Source: Arsenophonus sp046530735 | GTDB taxonomy: Bacteria > Pseudomonadota > Gammaproteobacteria > Enterobacterales > Enterobacteriaceae | Length of the DNA: 64,000 bases | Reading direction: 5' to 3' | Assembly: GCA_046530735.1 (NCBI GenBank) | Contig: JBHEQV010000002.1 | Location: forward strand, 1 to 64,000 | In this document: in pieces, positions 1-8,546 of the stretch | Position numbering within the stretch: the stretch's first letter is position 1 | Layout of the letters: every line of letters begins with the position of its first letter | Translations under genes and position numbers: made by a program | The notes under the pieces: model-generated | Seen by the model: only the letters and a program-made list of their open reading frames with translations | Told to the model about the DNA's origin: nothing | The model's database searches: none

Positions 1-84
1 TGCTGAAGCCTCTATCAATAGCTGGCCATAGAGTGGTAAACAATAAGGATCCAACTGATAAGTTTGTATTTGCCTATTACTCAC
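1..84 (-). CDS. recB: RecB, exonuclease V beta subunit (5' end only)
   Basis: RecB is the helicase-nuclease subunit of RecBCD, which processes double-strand breaks. Only the first 28 codons lie in the window. The reading contains LDPYCLPLYGQLLIEASA, which lines up with the E. coli RecB start (LDPLRLPLQGERLIEASAGTGKT), just before the Walker A motif. The start is taken as GTG at 82-84, because an in-frame TAA lies directly upstream and an AAGG precedes it by about 10 bases. The gene runs off the left edge, so whether it is intact is unknown. No ptrA or recC is visible upstream; an IS256-like relic begins about 350 bases away. Confidence 0.72.
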   Translation of the reverse strand, partial: MSNRQIQTYQLDPYCLPLYGQLLIEASA

Positions 85-439
85 TTAGCATTTACCTTAA
101 TTAGCAAAATATTTTGCAATTCAAAAACAGACTGATAAGTATACATTCTTTCAATTAAACCTAATTCTCTTTATTAAAATTTTTGTGGATATTTTATGAA
201 ACACAAGATAAATCTCTTTGTTGAAAAAGAGAAATATTCTCTTAAAATTAATAAATTTTGCTATGTAACATATTATAATACTTCAATTATTTTTTCTATT
301 ATCAAAAGCAAAATTTTTGCATGCAAATTAGGTAAGAAACCATCTGTCTCCTGTTCATAAAAAGTTTACTGAAGTAATTTCTATTCCCGTTAATAATTCC
401 TTTATTGAATTATTAACATATCTAGTGTATGGGTGAATC
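85..439. other. AT-rich non-coding stretch upstream of recB
   Basis: No gene is recognised here. An imperfect palindrome built on AAGAGAAATATTCTCTT lies near 226-244 and could be the remains of a terminator hairpin. The rest is low-complexity A+T. Confidence 0.4.
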
Positions 440-1780
440 AGGTTAAATTTCACTCTGATGCTTCGTGAATCTGCTATCCATTCTTAAATTAAACATTGTT
501 TACAGCAATTGTTAGCAGAGAATATTCATTTAGTGAGTTTCAACTTTTTTGAGCAAACGCTAGCAGCTTAAATAGCATTGAAAATGGTTATTTTTTCGAA
601 GCACATAGTTCTTTACACCTCGGATTCGTAGGATCATTAGTCACAAAAACAAATTCAATTGGATTCGTCATTCTTATTTTACGGCCAATGCGCTACCGGG
701 AAGCTATAGAATGCCAACCATGTTTCTCAATCTTTCTCCAACTTTTTCATCCTTTTAGGATACCATGAGAACATTGTCAATAAAATATCAAGGGATTTAT
801 TAGCGGCGTAGCAACTCTCTCCTAATATAACTCCAGCAGATCATCTTAACTTTCGGTGCTGCATCAATTTGAGGAATAAAGCCAGCATATCAACTATTTT
901 GCATAGCTAATAGCATTAATGCTGCATATCCAAGAATATATTTTTCATTGCATTCAAAACTAACAGCACCATCTTCCATAGTAATCCTTGGAGATATAAT
1001 TAAGTCACATATTCGCAGATCATTAATAAGTTATGTCTAGTTCGCTTCTAATTTCTGATTTTTAATATGTATATTTTGAGCGTAATTAGATCTTAAAGTT
1101 CATTCTCTATGTGACGCACCGATCGATCAGAAGGAAGCACATATCTCTTAAATCACGCAGGAACTCATTGTCTGTACTATTTAAGTCATCGCTGTTTCAG
1201 TTTACTGATAGCACTTGACAAGATACCATGTGATTTCATCAAGAAAAACTCTAAAGATTTATTAAATAACCGGCGGATAATATCCTTCGCATATACAAGC
1301 CATAATAGCAACTCTTCGTCGTTTTTACACACTTCAGATAAGACGGAAGCAATGAGTTGTTGAAACATATTTCGTTGCTACTGGTGATCCCATGAAACCT
1401 TAGGCGCTTTAATCTCAACATCGTCAATAGCAGTTTATATGGTTCCCTGTGGCAAACAATCGTTATGAATAATAGACGAGATCTATGACTAAGGAAATGT
1501 TTATAATATTGTTGTAAGTACAGCTTTAAGCTAAGCCTCAACAACGGTGCCTATCATCTTCCCTTTGCTGAGACACTACGCTATTACGGATGAGTTCATG
1601 CAAGATATTACAGATAATATCTATTTTATTGAAAACCTGTATGGTAGAATTTTCATGGCATATCATCTCTATCTTGTTGATATTATTCACGAAATGAATT
1701 AGACAGAGGAAAATATCACCAACAGCATCTCTTTAAAGTCCCATAGACTAGAATAAGCATAACTCTAACTTTAGTTACAT
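440..1780 (-). mobile_element. Decayed IS256-like element, copy 1
   Basis: On the minus strand, broken frames recall an IS256 (mutator-type) transposase. One 97-codon open stretch (1251-1544) contains FNNSLLPSYLK, matching the IS256 N-terminal motif FTSSILPPYLRR, followed by a WLYLKGIS-like segment in a neighbouring frame. The C-terminal half is at the lower coordinates, beginning at CTCTGATGCTTCGTGAATCT, a stretch shared with copies near 34441 and 51251. Many stops and frameshifts are present, so the element is dead. It separates recB from pgl. Confidence 0.7.
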
Positions 1781-1937
1781 TGCAATAACTTATTAAAAAT
1801 AAAATAATCCATTATACTGATATCAGTCAGGTAATAAAAATTATTAATAACTGCTAGGATAGTTTTATGATTATTTAGGATCAAATTAGACATTATAACT
1901 ATGAGTATCTTTTGAATCATTTCTGAGGAGTTAACCA

Positions 1938-2930
1938 ATGAAACAGATGGTATATGTCGCTAGCCCAGAAAGTAAGAAAATTCATGCTTGGTCAATAGAT
2001 AAAAAAGGCAAACTGATATTATTACAACAGTTGATATTACCAGGTAAAGTACAGCCAATGCAGGTTAGTCGTAATGGTAGACAGCTTTATGTTGGTATTC
2101 ATCCTGATTTTGCGATTATTACTTATCTTATTTCACCTGAAGGAAAAATTAAGGAACAGGGCATTACTGCTATTCCCGGCACGCCAACACACATTGAAAT
2201 TGATAAGCTTGGTCGTTGGTTATTTATTTCCTCCTATCATCAAGGTAATTTAATAGTGTTGCCAATTGATCAACAGGGAATCGCTCAGTCAGCAATTCAA
2301 ATTATTGATGATTTAAAACATCCACATTCTTCAGGAGTAAATTTTGATAATTCACGCTTATTTGTCCCTTGTCTGGGGGAAGATCACATTCGTATTTATG
2401 CCATTAATAACAATGGACATTTAACTGAACATATTGCTCAACGTATTACAACTAATAAAGGCGCAGGACCCCGTCATCTAACATTTTTACCTAACCAAAA
2501 AATTTTTTATTGTTTAAATGAGTTAGATGCGACAATTAATGTTTATTCTGCATTTAAACCTTATAAGCAAATACAAAATTGTAACATCTTACCTAGTGAA
2601 TCGGAATGTAAACCTTGGGCTGCAGATATTCATATCACTCCAAATGGACAGCATCTTTATGCTAGTGAACGTTCTTCCAGTATTATTCGCCACTTTAAGG
2701 TGACAACTGAAGGACGCAAATTATTGCCGATGACAGCTTATAAAACCGAAACTCAACCACGTGGTTTTAATATTGATCAAAGTGGTAATTTTTTACTGGC
2801 CGCAGGCCAAAAATCTAATTACATTGTTGTTTATAAAATAAATACTTCTACTGGCGCGTTAGAAACATTAGATCGTTATCCGGTTAATACCGGTCCAATG
2901 TGGATCACGACCCATTTAATTAAAAACTAA
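1938..2930 (+). CDS. pgl: 6-phosphogluconolactonase
   Basis: The enzyme hydrolyses 6-phosphoglucono-1,5-lactone to 6-phosphogluconate in the oxidative pentose phosphate pathway. The 330-residue protein matches the E. coli Pgl (YbhE) family, a seven-bladed beta-propeller unrelated to the DevB type. It starts MKQMVYVASPESKKIHAW, and has the family signatures GAGPRH (around residue 175) and WAADIHITP (around 230), with TETQPRGFN later. A GAGG ribosome binding site lies 8-9 bases before the ATG. It converges on bioA, whose stop is 12 bases away. In E. coli pgl also lies near the bio locus, so this is old synteny. The gene looks intact. Confidence 0.93.
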   Translation: MKQMVYVASPESKKIHAWSIDKKGKLILLQQLILPGKVQPMQVSRNGRQLYVGIHPDFAIITYLISPEGKIKEQGITAIPGTPTHIEIDKLGRWLFISSYHQGNLIVLPIDQQGIAQSAIQIIDDLKHPHSSGVNFDNSRLFVPCLGEDHIRIYAINNNGHLTEHIAQRITTNKGAGPRHLTFLPNQKIFYCLNELDATINVYSAFKPYKQIQNCNILPSESECKPWAADIHITPNGQHLYASERSSSIIRHFKVTTEGRKLLPMTAYKTETQPRGFNIDQSGNFLLAAGQKSNYIVVYKINTSTGALETLDRYPVNTGPMWITTHLIKN

Positions 2931-2942
2931 ATTATTTTTAAT

Positions 2943-4217
2943 TTACAGTTTAATAACTATTTTTTTTATCGCTTGAGTTAACTTAGTTAGTTGTTTAGTG
3001 GTAATGATATAGGGTGGCATTAGATAAATTAATTTACCAAATGGCCTAATCCATACCCCCTCAGAAACAAAATAATTTTGTAATTCAGATATATTGAGGT
3101 TGTTTTTCATTTCAACAACACCAATTGCGCCTAACACACGTACGTCAGCAACTTGTGGTTGGCCTCGCAATGGGAAAAGTTCACCCATCAATTGAGTTTC
3201 AATATTTTTCACCCATTTTTTCCATGGGCTATTCCTTAATAAAGTGATGCTCGCATCAGCAATTGCACAGGCTAATGGATTGGCCATAAAAGTAGGCCCA
3301 TGCATAAAACATCTAGCTTTACCTTGACTAATGGTATTTGCGATATGCCGGCTGGTTAGAGTAGCTGATAGCGTGACATAACCACCTGTTAATGCTTTAC
3401 CTAAACACAAAATATCCGGTGTAATTGCGCTATGTTGACAAGCAAATAATTTTCCAGTACGACCAAAGCCGGTGGCGATTTCATCGGCAATCAGTAAAAT
3501 ATTATAGCGATCACATAATTTTCTTACTGCTGTCAAGTAGTTAGGATGATAAATTCGCATACCACCCGCTCCCTGAATGATCGGTTCAACAATAATGGCG
3601 GCAATTTTGTCACCTTGTTCAGTTAGAATTTTTTGCAATGGGACCATAGAATCAGCTTTCCATTGCTGATAAAAACCGCATCGAGGTGCTTGAACAAAAA
3701 AATGCGCAGGTAGATATCCATGATAAAGACTATGCATTGAGTTTTCTGGATCGCAGACTGACATAGCACCAAAGGTATCACCATGATATCCTCGTTCTAA
3801 GGCAATAAAATTGTGGCGCGTTTCTCCTCGTGCCTGCCAATATTGTAATGCCATTTTTAATGCTACCTCTACAGCTACTGAACCAGAATCAGCTAGAAAA
3901 ATACACTCTAGTTTATCGTCAGTTATATCAATTAATTGTCGACACAAAGCAATCGCTGCCGGATGCGTGATACCACCAAACATAACATGAGACATTTTTA
4001 TTAATTGATCTGTAGCAGCTTTATTAAGTACGGGATGATTATAGCCGTGAATTGCTGCCCACCAAGAAGCCATACCATCAATTAATTTTTTACCATCAGC
4101 CAATTCAAGTTCAACGCCGGATGCTTTTACGATAGGATAAGCCGGTAATGGTTTAGTCATTGAAGTATATGGGTGCCAAATATGTTTGGCATCAAAACTA
4201 ATATCGTCGAGTTTCAT
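2943..4217 (-). CDS. bioA: Adenosylmethionine-8-amino-7-oxononanoate aminotransferase
   Basis: BioA converts KAPA to DAPA using S-adenosylmethionine as amino donor, the third step from pimeloyl-ACP to biotin. It is a fold-type I PLP enzyme of 424 residues, close to the E. coli length. Visible residues include WHPYTSM (Tyr17), SWWAA (52-53), the aspartate of ADEIATGFGRTG (Asp245) and the PLP lysine in CLGKALTGG (Lys274). The start is the ATG at 4215-4217 with only a weak upstream ribosome binding site. It is divergent from bioBFCD across a 163-base region holding a decamer tandem repeat. No frameshift or missing catalytic residue is seen. Confidence 0.96.
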   Translation of the reverse strand: MKLDDISFDAKHIWHPYTSMTKPLPAYPIVKASGVELELADGKKLIDGMASWWAAIHGYNHPVLNKAATDQLIKMSHVMFGGITHPAAIALCRQLIDITDDKLECIFLADSGSVAVEVALKMALQYWQARGETRHNFIALERGYHGDTFGAMSVCDPENSMHSLYHGYLPAHFFVQAPRCGFYQQWKADSMVPLQKILTEQGDKIAAIIVEPIIQGAGGMRIYHPNYLTAVRKLCDRYNILLIADEIATGFGRTGKLFACQHSAITPDILCLGKALTGGYVTLSATLTSRHIANTISQGKARCFMHGPTFMANPLACAIADASITLLRNSPWKKWVKNIETQLMGELFPLRGQPQVADVRVLGAIGVVEMKNNLNISELQNYFVSEGVWIRPFGKLIYLMPPYIITTKQLTKLTQAIKKIVIKL

Positions 4218-4243
4218 TTTATCTAATCAGCTAATTTAATTTA

Positions 4244-4316
4244 ATTAATTTTACTTAATTTTACTTAATTTTAGTTAATTTTAGTTAATTTTAGTTAATT
4301 TTAGTTAATTTTAGTT
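4244..4316. repeat. Decamer tandem repeat in the bioA-bioB divergent region
   Basis: Six perfectly phased 10-base units lie at 4251-4310, two of TTACTTAATT and then four of TTAGTTAATT, with partial units at both ends. The period is about one turn of the DNA helix, and each unit carries short A/T tracts, so the DNA may be curved (inference). The array sits where E. coli has the BirA-controlled divergent bio operator. Confidence 0.9.
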
Positions 4317-4380
4317 GACATAATAACGCAGTTATTTAAACTAGCAATACATTTTATCTTAGAAGAGAGAATGATGTAAT
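4315..4380 (+). promoter_or_regulatory. Candidate bioB promoter and leader; no clear BioO
   Basis: A consensus -35 hexamer TTGACA lies at 4315-4320, directly at the edge of the decamer repeat. A good -10 at 16-18 bases is not obvious. The E. coli biotin operator, an inverted repeat of TTGTAAACC, is not recognisable here. An AGAGAG ribosome binding site precedes the bioB ATG. Regulation by BirA therefore cannot be supported from the sequence. Confidence 0.4.
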
Positions 4381-5370
4381 ATGGAAAAATCATGGACGTT
4401 TAGTCAGGCACAAGAATTATTTGATTTACCTTTTTTTACATTACTTTTTCAAGCTCAGAAAGTTCATCGTAAATATTTTGATCCGCAACAGATCCAGATT
4501 AGTACTTTACTTTCCATTAAAACTGGATCCTGCCCAGAAGATTGCAAATATTGCCCACAAAGTGCTCGCTATAAGACAGAATTAAAATCGGAGCAACTAT
4601 TAGAAATACAGAAAGTCATTGAGTCAGCTAAACAAGCTAAAAAATCCGGCTCAACGCGTTTTTGTATGGGCGCTGCCTGGCGAAATCCACATGAACGAGA
4701 TATGGCATATTTAGAAACTATAGTGAAAGAAGTTAAAGCGTTAGGGTTAGAAACCTGCATGACACTAGGAAAATTAAATAACCAGCAGGCATGCAGATTA
4801 TCGGAAGCAGGACTTGATTATTATAATCACAATTTGGACACTTCACCCGAATTTTATAGCAACGTTATTACTACCCGAACCTATCAAGATCGCTTAGATA
4901 CGATAGATATAGTTCGGCAATCAGGAATGAAGGTATGTTCTGGTGGAATTATCGGTTTAGGTGAAAATGTTACTGATCGCGCAGCACTATTAGTTCAATT
5001 AGCTAATTTACCGAAACCTCCTGAAAGTGTGCCGATTAATATGCTAATAAAAATAAAAGGTACGCCCTTTGAAGATAATGAGGATGTCGATCCTTTTGAC
5101 TTTATTCGAACTATTGCTGTTGCCCGTATCATGATGCCAACCTCTTTTGTTCGTCTCTCTGCTGGCCGTGAACAAATGAATGAACAGATGCAAACACTCT
5201 GTTTTATGGCTGGGGCTAACTCTCTCTTTTATGGCTGCAAGTTATTAACGGCAGCTAATCCAAAAAAATATAAAGATCAGAAATTTTTCCAGAAGCTAAA
5301 TATTAATCCACAACCCATTGAAACCGCCTTGACTAACCGGCAGCAAATGCAACGGTTAGAAAAGCTATGA
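4381..5370 (+). CDS. bioB: Biotin synthase (C-terminal tail frameshifted)
   Basis: BioB is the radical SAM enzyme that inserts sulfur into dethiobiotin, the last step of biotin synthesis. The radical SAM cluster cysteines are present in CPEDCKYC (Cys51, Cys55, Cys58), and the YNHNLDT and GGIIGLGE motifs follow. The frame is 329 residues against 346 in E. coli. Immediately after the stop, the -1 frame still reads MQVNTEQFYNAAL, matching the family tail (E. coli FYNAAAL), so a single-base change has cut off roughly the last 13-17 residues. These lie outside the TIM barrel core, so the enzyme may still work. It heads bioBFCD; bioF begins 42 bases downstream. Confidence 0.95.
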   Translation: MEKSWTFSQAQELFDLPFFTLLFQAQKVHRKYFDPQQIQISTLLSIKTGSCPEDCKYCPQSARYKTELKSEQLLEIQKVIESAKQAKKSGSTRFCMGAAWRNPHERDMAYLETIVKEVKALGLETCMTLGKLNNQQACRLSEAGLDYYNHNLDTSPEFYSNVITTRTYQDRLDTIDIVRQSGMKVCSGGIIGLGENVTDRAALLVQLANLPKPPESVPINMLIKIKGTPFEDNEDVDPFDFIRTIAVARIMMPTSFVRLSAGREQMNEQMQTLCFMAGANSLFYGCKLLTAANPKKYKDQKFFQKLNINPQPIETALTNRQQMQRLEKL

Positions 5371-5412
5371 TGCAAGTAAATACGGAACAATTTTATAACG
5401 CGGCATTATATA

Positions 5413-6579
5413 ATGAATTGGTCAACATTTTTAACTCATCAACTTGATAGGTGCAAGCAGAAAGAATTATGGCGACAGAGGAAAGTTATTAAAAAAAATG
5501 ATGCACGTACCCTAATCTTTGATCAACAACAGTATATTAATTTTTCAAGTAATGATTATCTTGGATTAAGCTATAATTCTGCAATTATTAAAGCCTGGCA
5601 AGCAGGATTAAGACAATATGGAACAGGTAGCGGTAGTTCTGGACATATTATTGGCTTTAATTGTGCTCACGCTAAATTAGAGCAACAACTTGCTGATTGG
5701 TTAGGTTACCCCCGTGCTTTGTTATTTATTTCTGGTTATGCGGTAAATCAAAGTGTGATCATAACATTAATGAATAAAAATGATCACATTGTGGCTGATA
5801 AACTTAGTCATGCATCTTTACTAGAAGCCGCGATGTTATCGCCAGCAACATTACAACGTTTTGCCCATAATCAACCTGAGGCCTTAGAGCGTCTTTTGTC
5901 AGTCAATAATACTGGGAAAACACTGGTTATCACAGAAGGTGTCTTTAGTATGGATGGTGATAGTGCTCCTTTACAGCAATTGCAAATAATGGCGCGGGAA
6001 GCACGAGCTTGGTTATTAGTAGATGATGCCCATGGTATTGGTGTTAATGGTGATGAAGGACGAGGTAGTTGTTATCTGCATAATGTAAAGCCTGAACTGC
6101 TAGTTGTGACATTTGGTAAAGCCTTTGGCCTTAGTGGTGCCGCATTGCTTTGTGATGAAAGTACTGCTGACTATTTTCTTCAATATGCTCGCCATTTGAT
6201 ATATAGTACTTCAATGCCACCTGCTCAAGCAGTCGCATTAACTGAAGCTATTAAGCAAATTCGTCAAGCCGATGAATTAAGAGATAACCTACAGCGTAAT
6301 ATCAATTATTTTCGTAAATTAGCTAACCACTATCATTTACCCTTATTAAATTCCCATAGTGCAATTCAACCACTGATTATTGGTAATAACCAATGTTGTT
6401 TACAATTATCTCAATTTTTACGTCAACAAGGATTTTGGGTTCAAGCCATTCGGCCACAAACAGTGCCAGCGGGTAGCGAAAGATTAAGAATCACCTTGAT
6501 GGCTAATCATCAATTAGCCGATATTACGCAATTAATGGAAACATTAAATCAATTCTTTAACAACTACGCTAATGAATAA
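5413..6579 (+). CDS. bioF: 8-amino-7-oxononanoate synthase
   Basis: BioF condenses pimeloyl-ACP with L-alanine to give KAPA, committing carbon to the biotin rings. The 388-residue protein is a PLP-dependent alpha-oxoamine synthase of normal length. Motifs seen are SSNDYLG, the GTGSGSSGHI glycine-rich segment (70-79), DDAHGIG (204-210) and the PLP lysine in TFGKAFGLSG (Lys236). It overlaps bioC by 8 bases, which suggests translational coupling. All key residues are present. Confidence 0.96.
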   Translation: MNWSTFLTHQLDRCKQKELWRQRKVIKKNDARTLIFDQQQYINFSSNDYLGLSYNSAIIKAWQAGLRQYGTGSGSSGHIIGFNCAHAKLEQQLADWLGYPRALLFISGYAVNQSVIITLMNKNDHIVADKLSHASLLEAAMLSPATLQRFAHNQPEALERLLSVNNTGKTLVITEGVFSMDGDSAPLQQLQIMAREARAWLLVDDAHGIGVNGDEGRGSCYLHNVKPELLVVTFGKAFGLSGAALLCDESTADYFLQYARHLIYSTSMPPAQAVALTEAIKQIRQADELRDNLQRNINYFRKLANHYHLPLLNSHSAIQPLIIGNNQCCLQLSQFLRQQGFWVQAIRPQTVPAGSERLRITLMANHQLADITQLMETLNQFFNNYANE

Positions 6580-7321
6580 ACAAGCGATTGCTCATGCTTT
6601 TGGGCGAGCAGCCAAAAATTATGATAATATTTCGTTATTTCAACAACAAAGTGGTCAACATTTGTTTGATTCCTTATCTGTGATGTCAGGTAACACAGTG
6701 CTGGATGCTGGATGTGGTACTGGCTATTTCAGTGAGCAGTGGCAGTTAGCTGGAAAACAGGTTATTGCACTTGATCTATCTGCATCAATGTTAGCCATTG
6801 CTAAACAAAAGCAAGCGGCTATGAGCTATATTCAGGCTGACATGGAATATTTACCACTAGCCGATGAAAATATTGATCTCTGTTTTAGTCATCTTGCTAT
6901 TCAGTGGTGCAGTAATTTATCAATCCCATTAAGTGAGCTATATCGTATTACAAAAAAAGGTGGAGTAGTTGCCTTTTCTACTTTAGTTGATGGCTCATTA
7001 CAAGAGCTACAACAGTGTTGGAAAAAAGTTGATAATAACCGGCACATTAATTCTTTTATGACGTTTGAACAAATTAAGCAAACTTGTCGAGATTGGCAGC
7101 ATAGTTTAGAACAACAATCCTGGCATTTAATTTACCCTTCATTTACTTGCTTACTTCAATCTATAAAAGGCATTGGGGCAACTTATATAACAGGTGGGCG
7201 TCAACAGCGAGGGTTAATGACAAAAAATCACTTATCTAAGTTGGTTGATCATTATCCTCATATCAATGCGCAATTCCCCTTAACTTACCAACTTGTTTAT
7301 GGAATGTTATATCGTGAATAA
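6572..7321 (+). CDS. bioC: Malonyl-ACP O-methyltransferase
   Basis: BioC methylates malonyl-ACP, disguising it so the fatty acid enzymes can build the pimeloyl chain. The 249-residue protein has the class I SAM-binding motif VLDAGCGTGYFSE near residues 44-56 and a second acidic motif VIALDLS. Its length matches E. coli BioC (251). It overlaps bioF upstream and bioD downstream. BioH, which removes the methyl group at the end, is not encoded in this window and would have to be elsewhere or replaced. Confidence 0.93.
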   Translation: MNKQAIAHAFGRAAKNYDNISLFQQQSGQHLFDSLSVMSGNTVLDAGCGTGYFSEQWQLAGKQVIALDLSASMLAIAKQKQAAMSYIQADMEYLPLADENIDLCFSHLAIQWCSNLSIPLSELYRITKKGGVVAFSTLVDGSLQELQQCWKKVDNNRHINSFMTFEQIKQTCRDWQHSLEQQSWHLIYPSFTCLLQSIKGIGATYITGGRQQRGLMTKNHLSKLVDHYPHINAQFPLTYQLVYGMLYRE

Positions 7322-7991
7322 ATGTTTTTTTCTCACCGGAACTGATACAAATGTAGGTAAAACTGTCGTCAGTTGCGCACTGCTACAGGCTGGCGCGGAT
7401 CATGGCTATCAAACGGCAGGCTATAAGCCAGTAGCTTCAGGTGGCGAACAATTAATGATTGGCTTAAGAAGTTCAGATGCTCAGTTATTAAGAATAAATA
7501 GTAGCGTAAAACTGAATTATTATGATGTTAATCCGATTATTTTTACTCAAAGAACGTCACCTAATATTGCCAGTCAACTAACAGGAAAGCTTATTGATTG
7601 GCAGATCATGCATGCAGGATTAAATAAATTAAAAGAATCTAGTTACTGGATCATTATCGAAGGTGCTGGCGGATGGTACACACCACTTTGTGATGACAAA
7701 ACCATGGCTGATTGGGTTATACAACAGCAATTGCCAGTCATATTAACAATTGCTATTAAATTAGGTTGTATCAATCATGCAATTTTAACCGCAGAGGCCA
7801 TTAAGAAAAGCGGTTTATTATTAGTAGGCTGGGTGGCAAATGAAATTGTTTTACCTAATCAGTATCAGTATGATTATTTGCTAACATTAAAGCAATGGCT
7901 ATCAGCACCATGTTTAGGCGTTATTCCGCATTTACCAAATTGGCAATCTAATTCAATTGGAAAATTTATTAATTTAAATAGCCTATTGTAA
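7314..7991 (+). CDS. bioD: Dethiobiotin synthetase
   Basis: BioD carboxylates DAPA with ATP and CO2 to form dethiobiotin. The P-loop TGTDTNVGKT is at the N terminus, followed by GYKPVASGG and EGAGGWYTPL. The start is taken as GTG at 7314, overlapping the bioC stop by 8 bases: this gives 225 residues, exactly the E. coli length, and the N terminus MNKCFFLTGTD aligns with MSKRYFVTGTD. An upstream in-frame ATG at 7293 would add seven residues the family lacks. It is the last gene of bioBFCD. Confidence 0.94.
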   Translation: MNKCFFLTGTDTNVGKTVVSCALLQAGADHGYQTAGYKPVASGGEQLMIGLRSSDAQLLRINSSVKLNYYDVNPIIFTQRTSPNIASQLTGKLIDWQIMHAGLNKLKESSYWIIIEGAGGWYTPLCDDKTMADWVIQQQLPVILTIAIKLGCINHAILTAEAIKKSGLLLVGWVANEIVLPNQYQYDYLLTLKQWLSAPCLGVIPHLPNWQSNSIGKFINLNSLL

Positions 7992-8546
7992 TAAAATAAT
8001 TTCAGACTGAAATAAGCACACTATGCTGCTTTATCTACTTCTTCTTATAAAAGCAGTCAAATCATAACAAATTAAATGCTATTTTTTTATTTTTTCTTTA
8101 TAAAAATTTTATGAATTATTTTTCTGGCAATTTTTTTACTAATCCTTAAGTATAAATCTTACAATTATAAATACTGGAAAGAATATCTTGAGTTATCCAC
8201 TATTGATATGGATAATCTTATAAATTAGATCTAGAAAGGTTAGGTTAACCAAGATGATATAAGACTTGATTGGTAATTAATATCATTTTCGATTCTAAAA
8301 TAGAATTTTTAAATATTAATATGTTATATACAAACAAGACAAAAATGATATTTTATTTGATTTTACTATTCCTGATTAGTATCAAATATAATTAAAAGTG
8401 AGAAAAATATTGGGGATAACTAAGTTATTAACATAATAAATATATCTATATAATTAGTTGTAATAGAAACTGATTTATTATTTCTGCTATCATTAAAACT
8501 GCTTTATCTAAAAAAATAAAGAAATATTTTTAGTAGAGAGAGTTAG
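7992..8546. other. bioD-uvrB intergenic region
   Basis: This stretch of 555 bases of A+T-rich DNA has no recognised gene. TTATCCAC at 8193-8200 and an inverted GGATAA about 10 bases further resemble a DnaA-box pair, but this is weak. No LexA box of the form CTGT-N8-ACAG is seen before uvrB, although uvrB is an SOS gene in E. coli. Confidence 0.5.

Noticed and set aside
4236..4316. The decamer array as a CRISPR
   Set aside because: Units are 10 bases with no spacers; it is a simple tandem repeat.
8310..8340. GTTATATACAAACAAG as a LexA box before uvrB
   Set aside because: It lacks the CTG...CAG ends needed for LexA binding.
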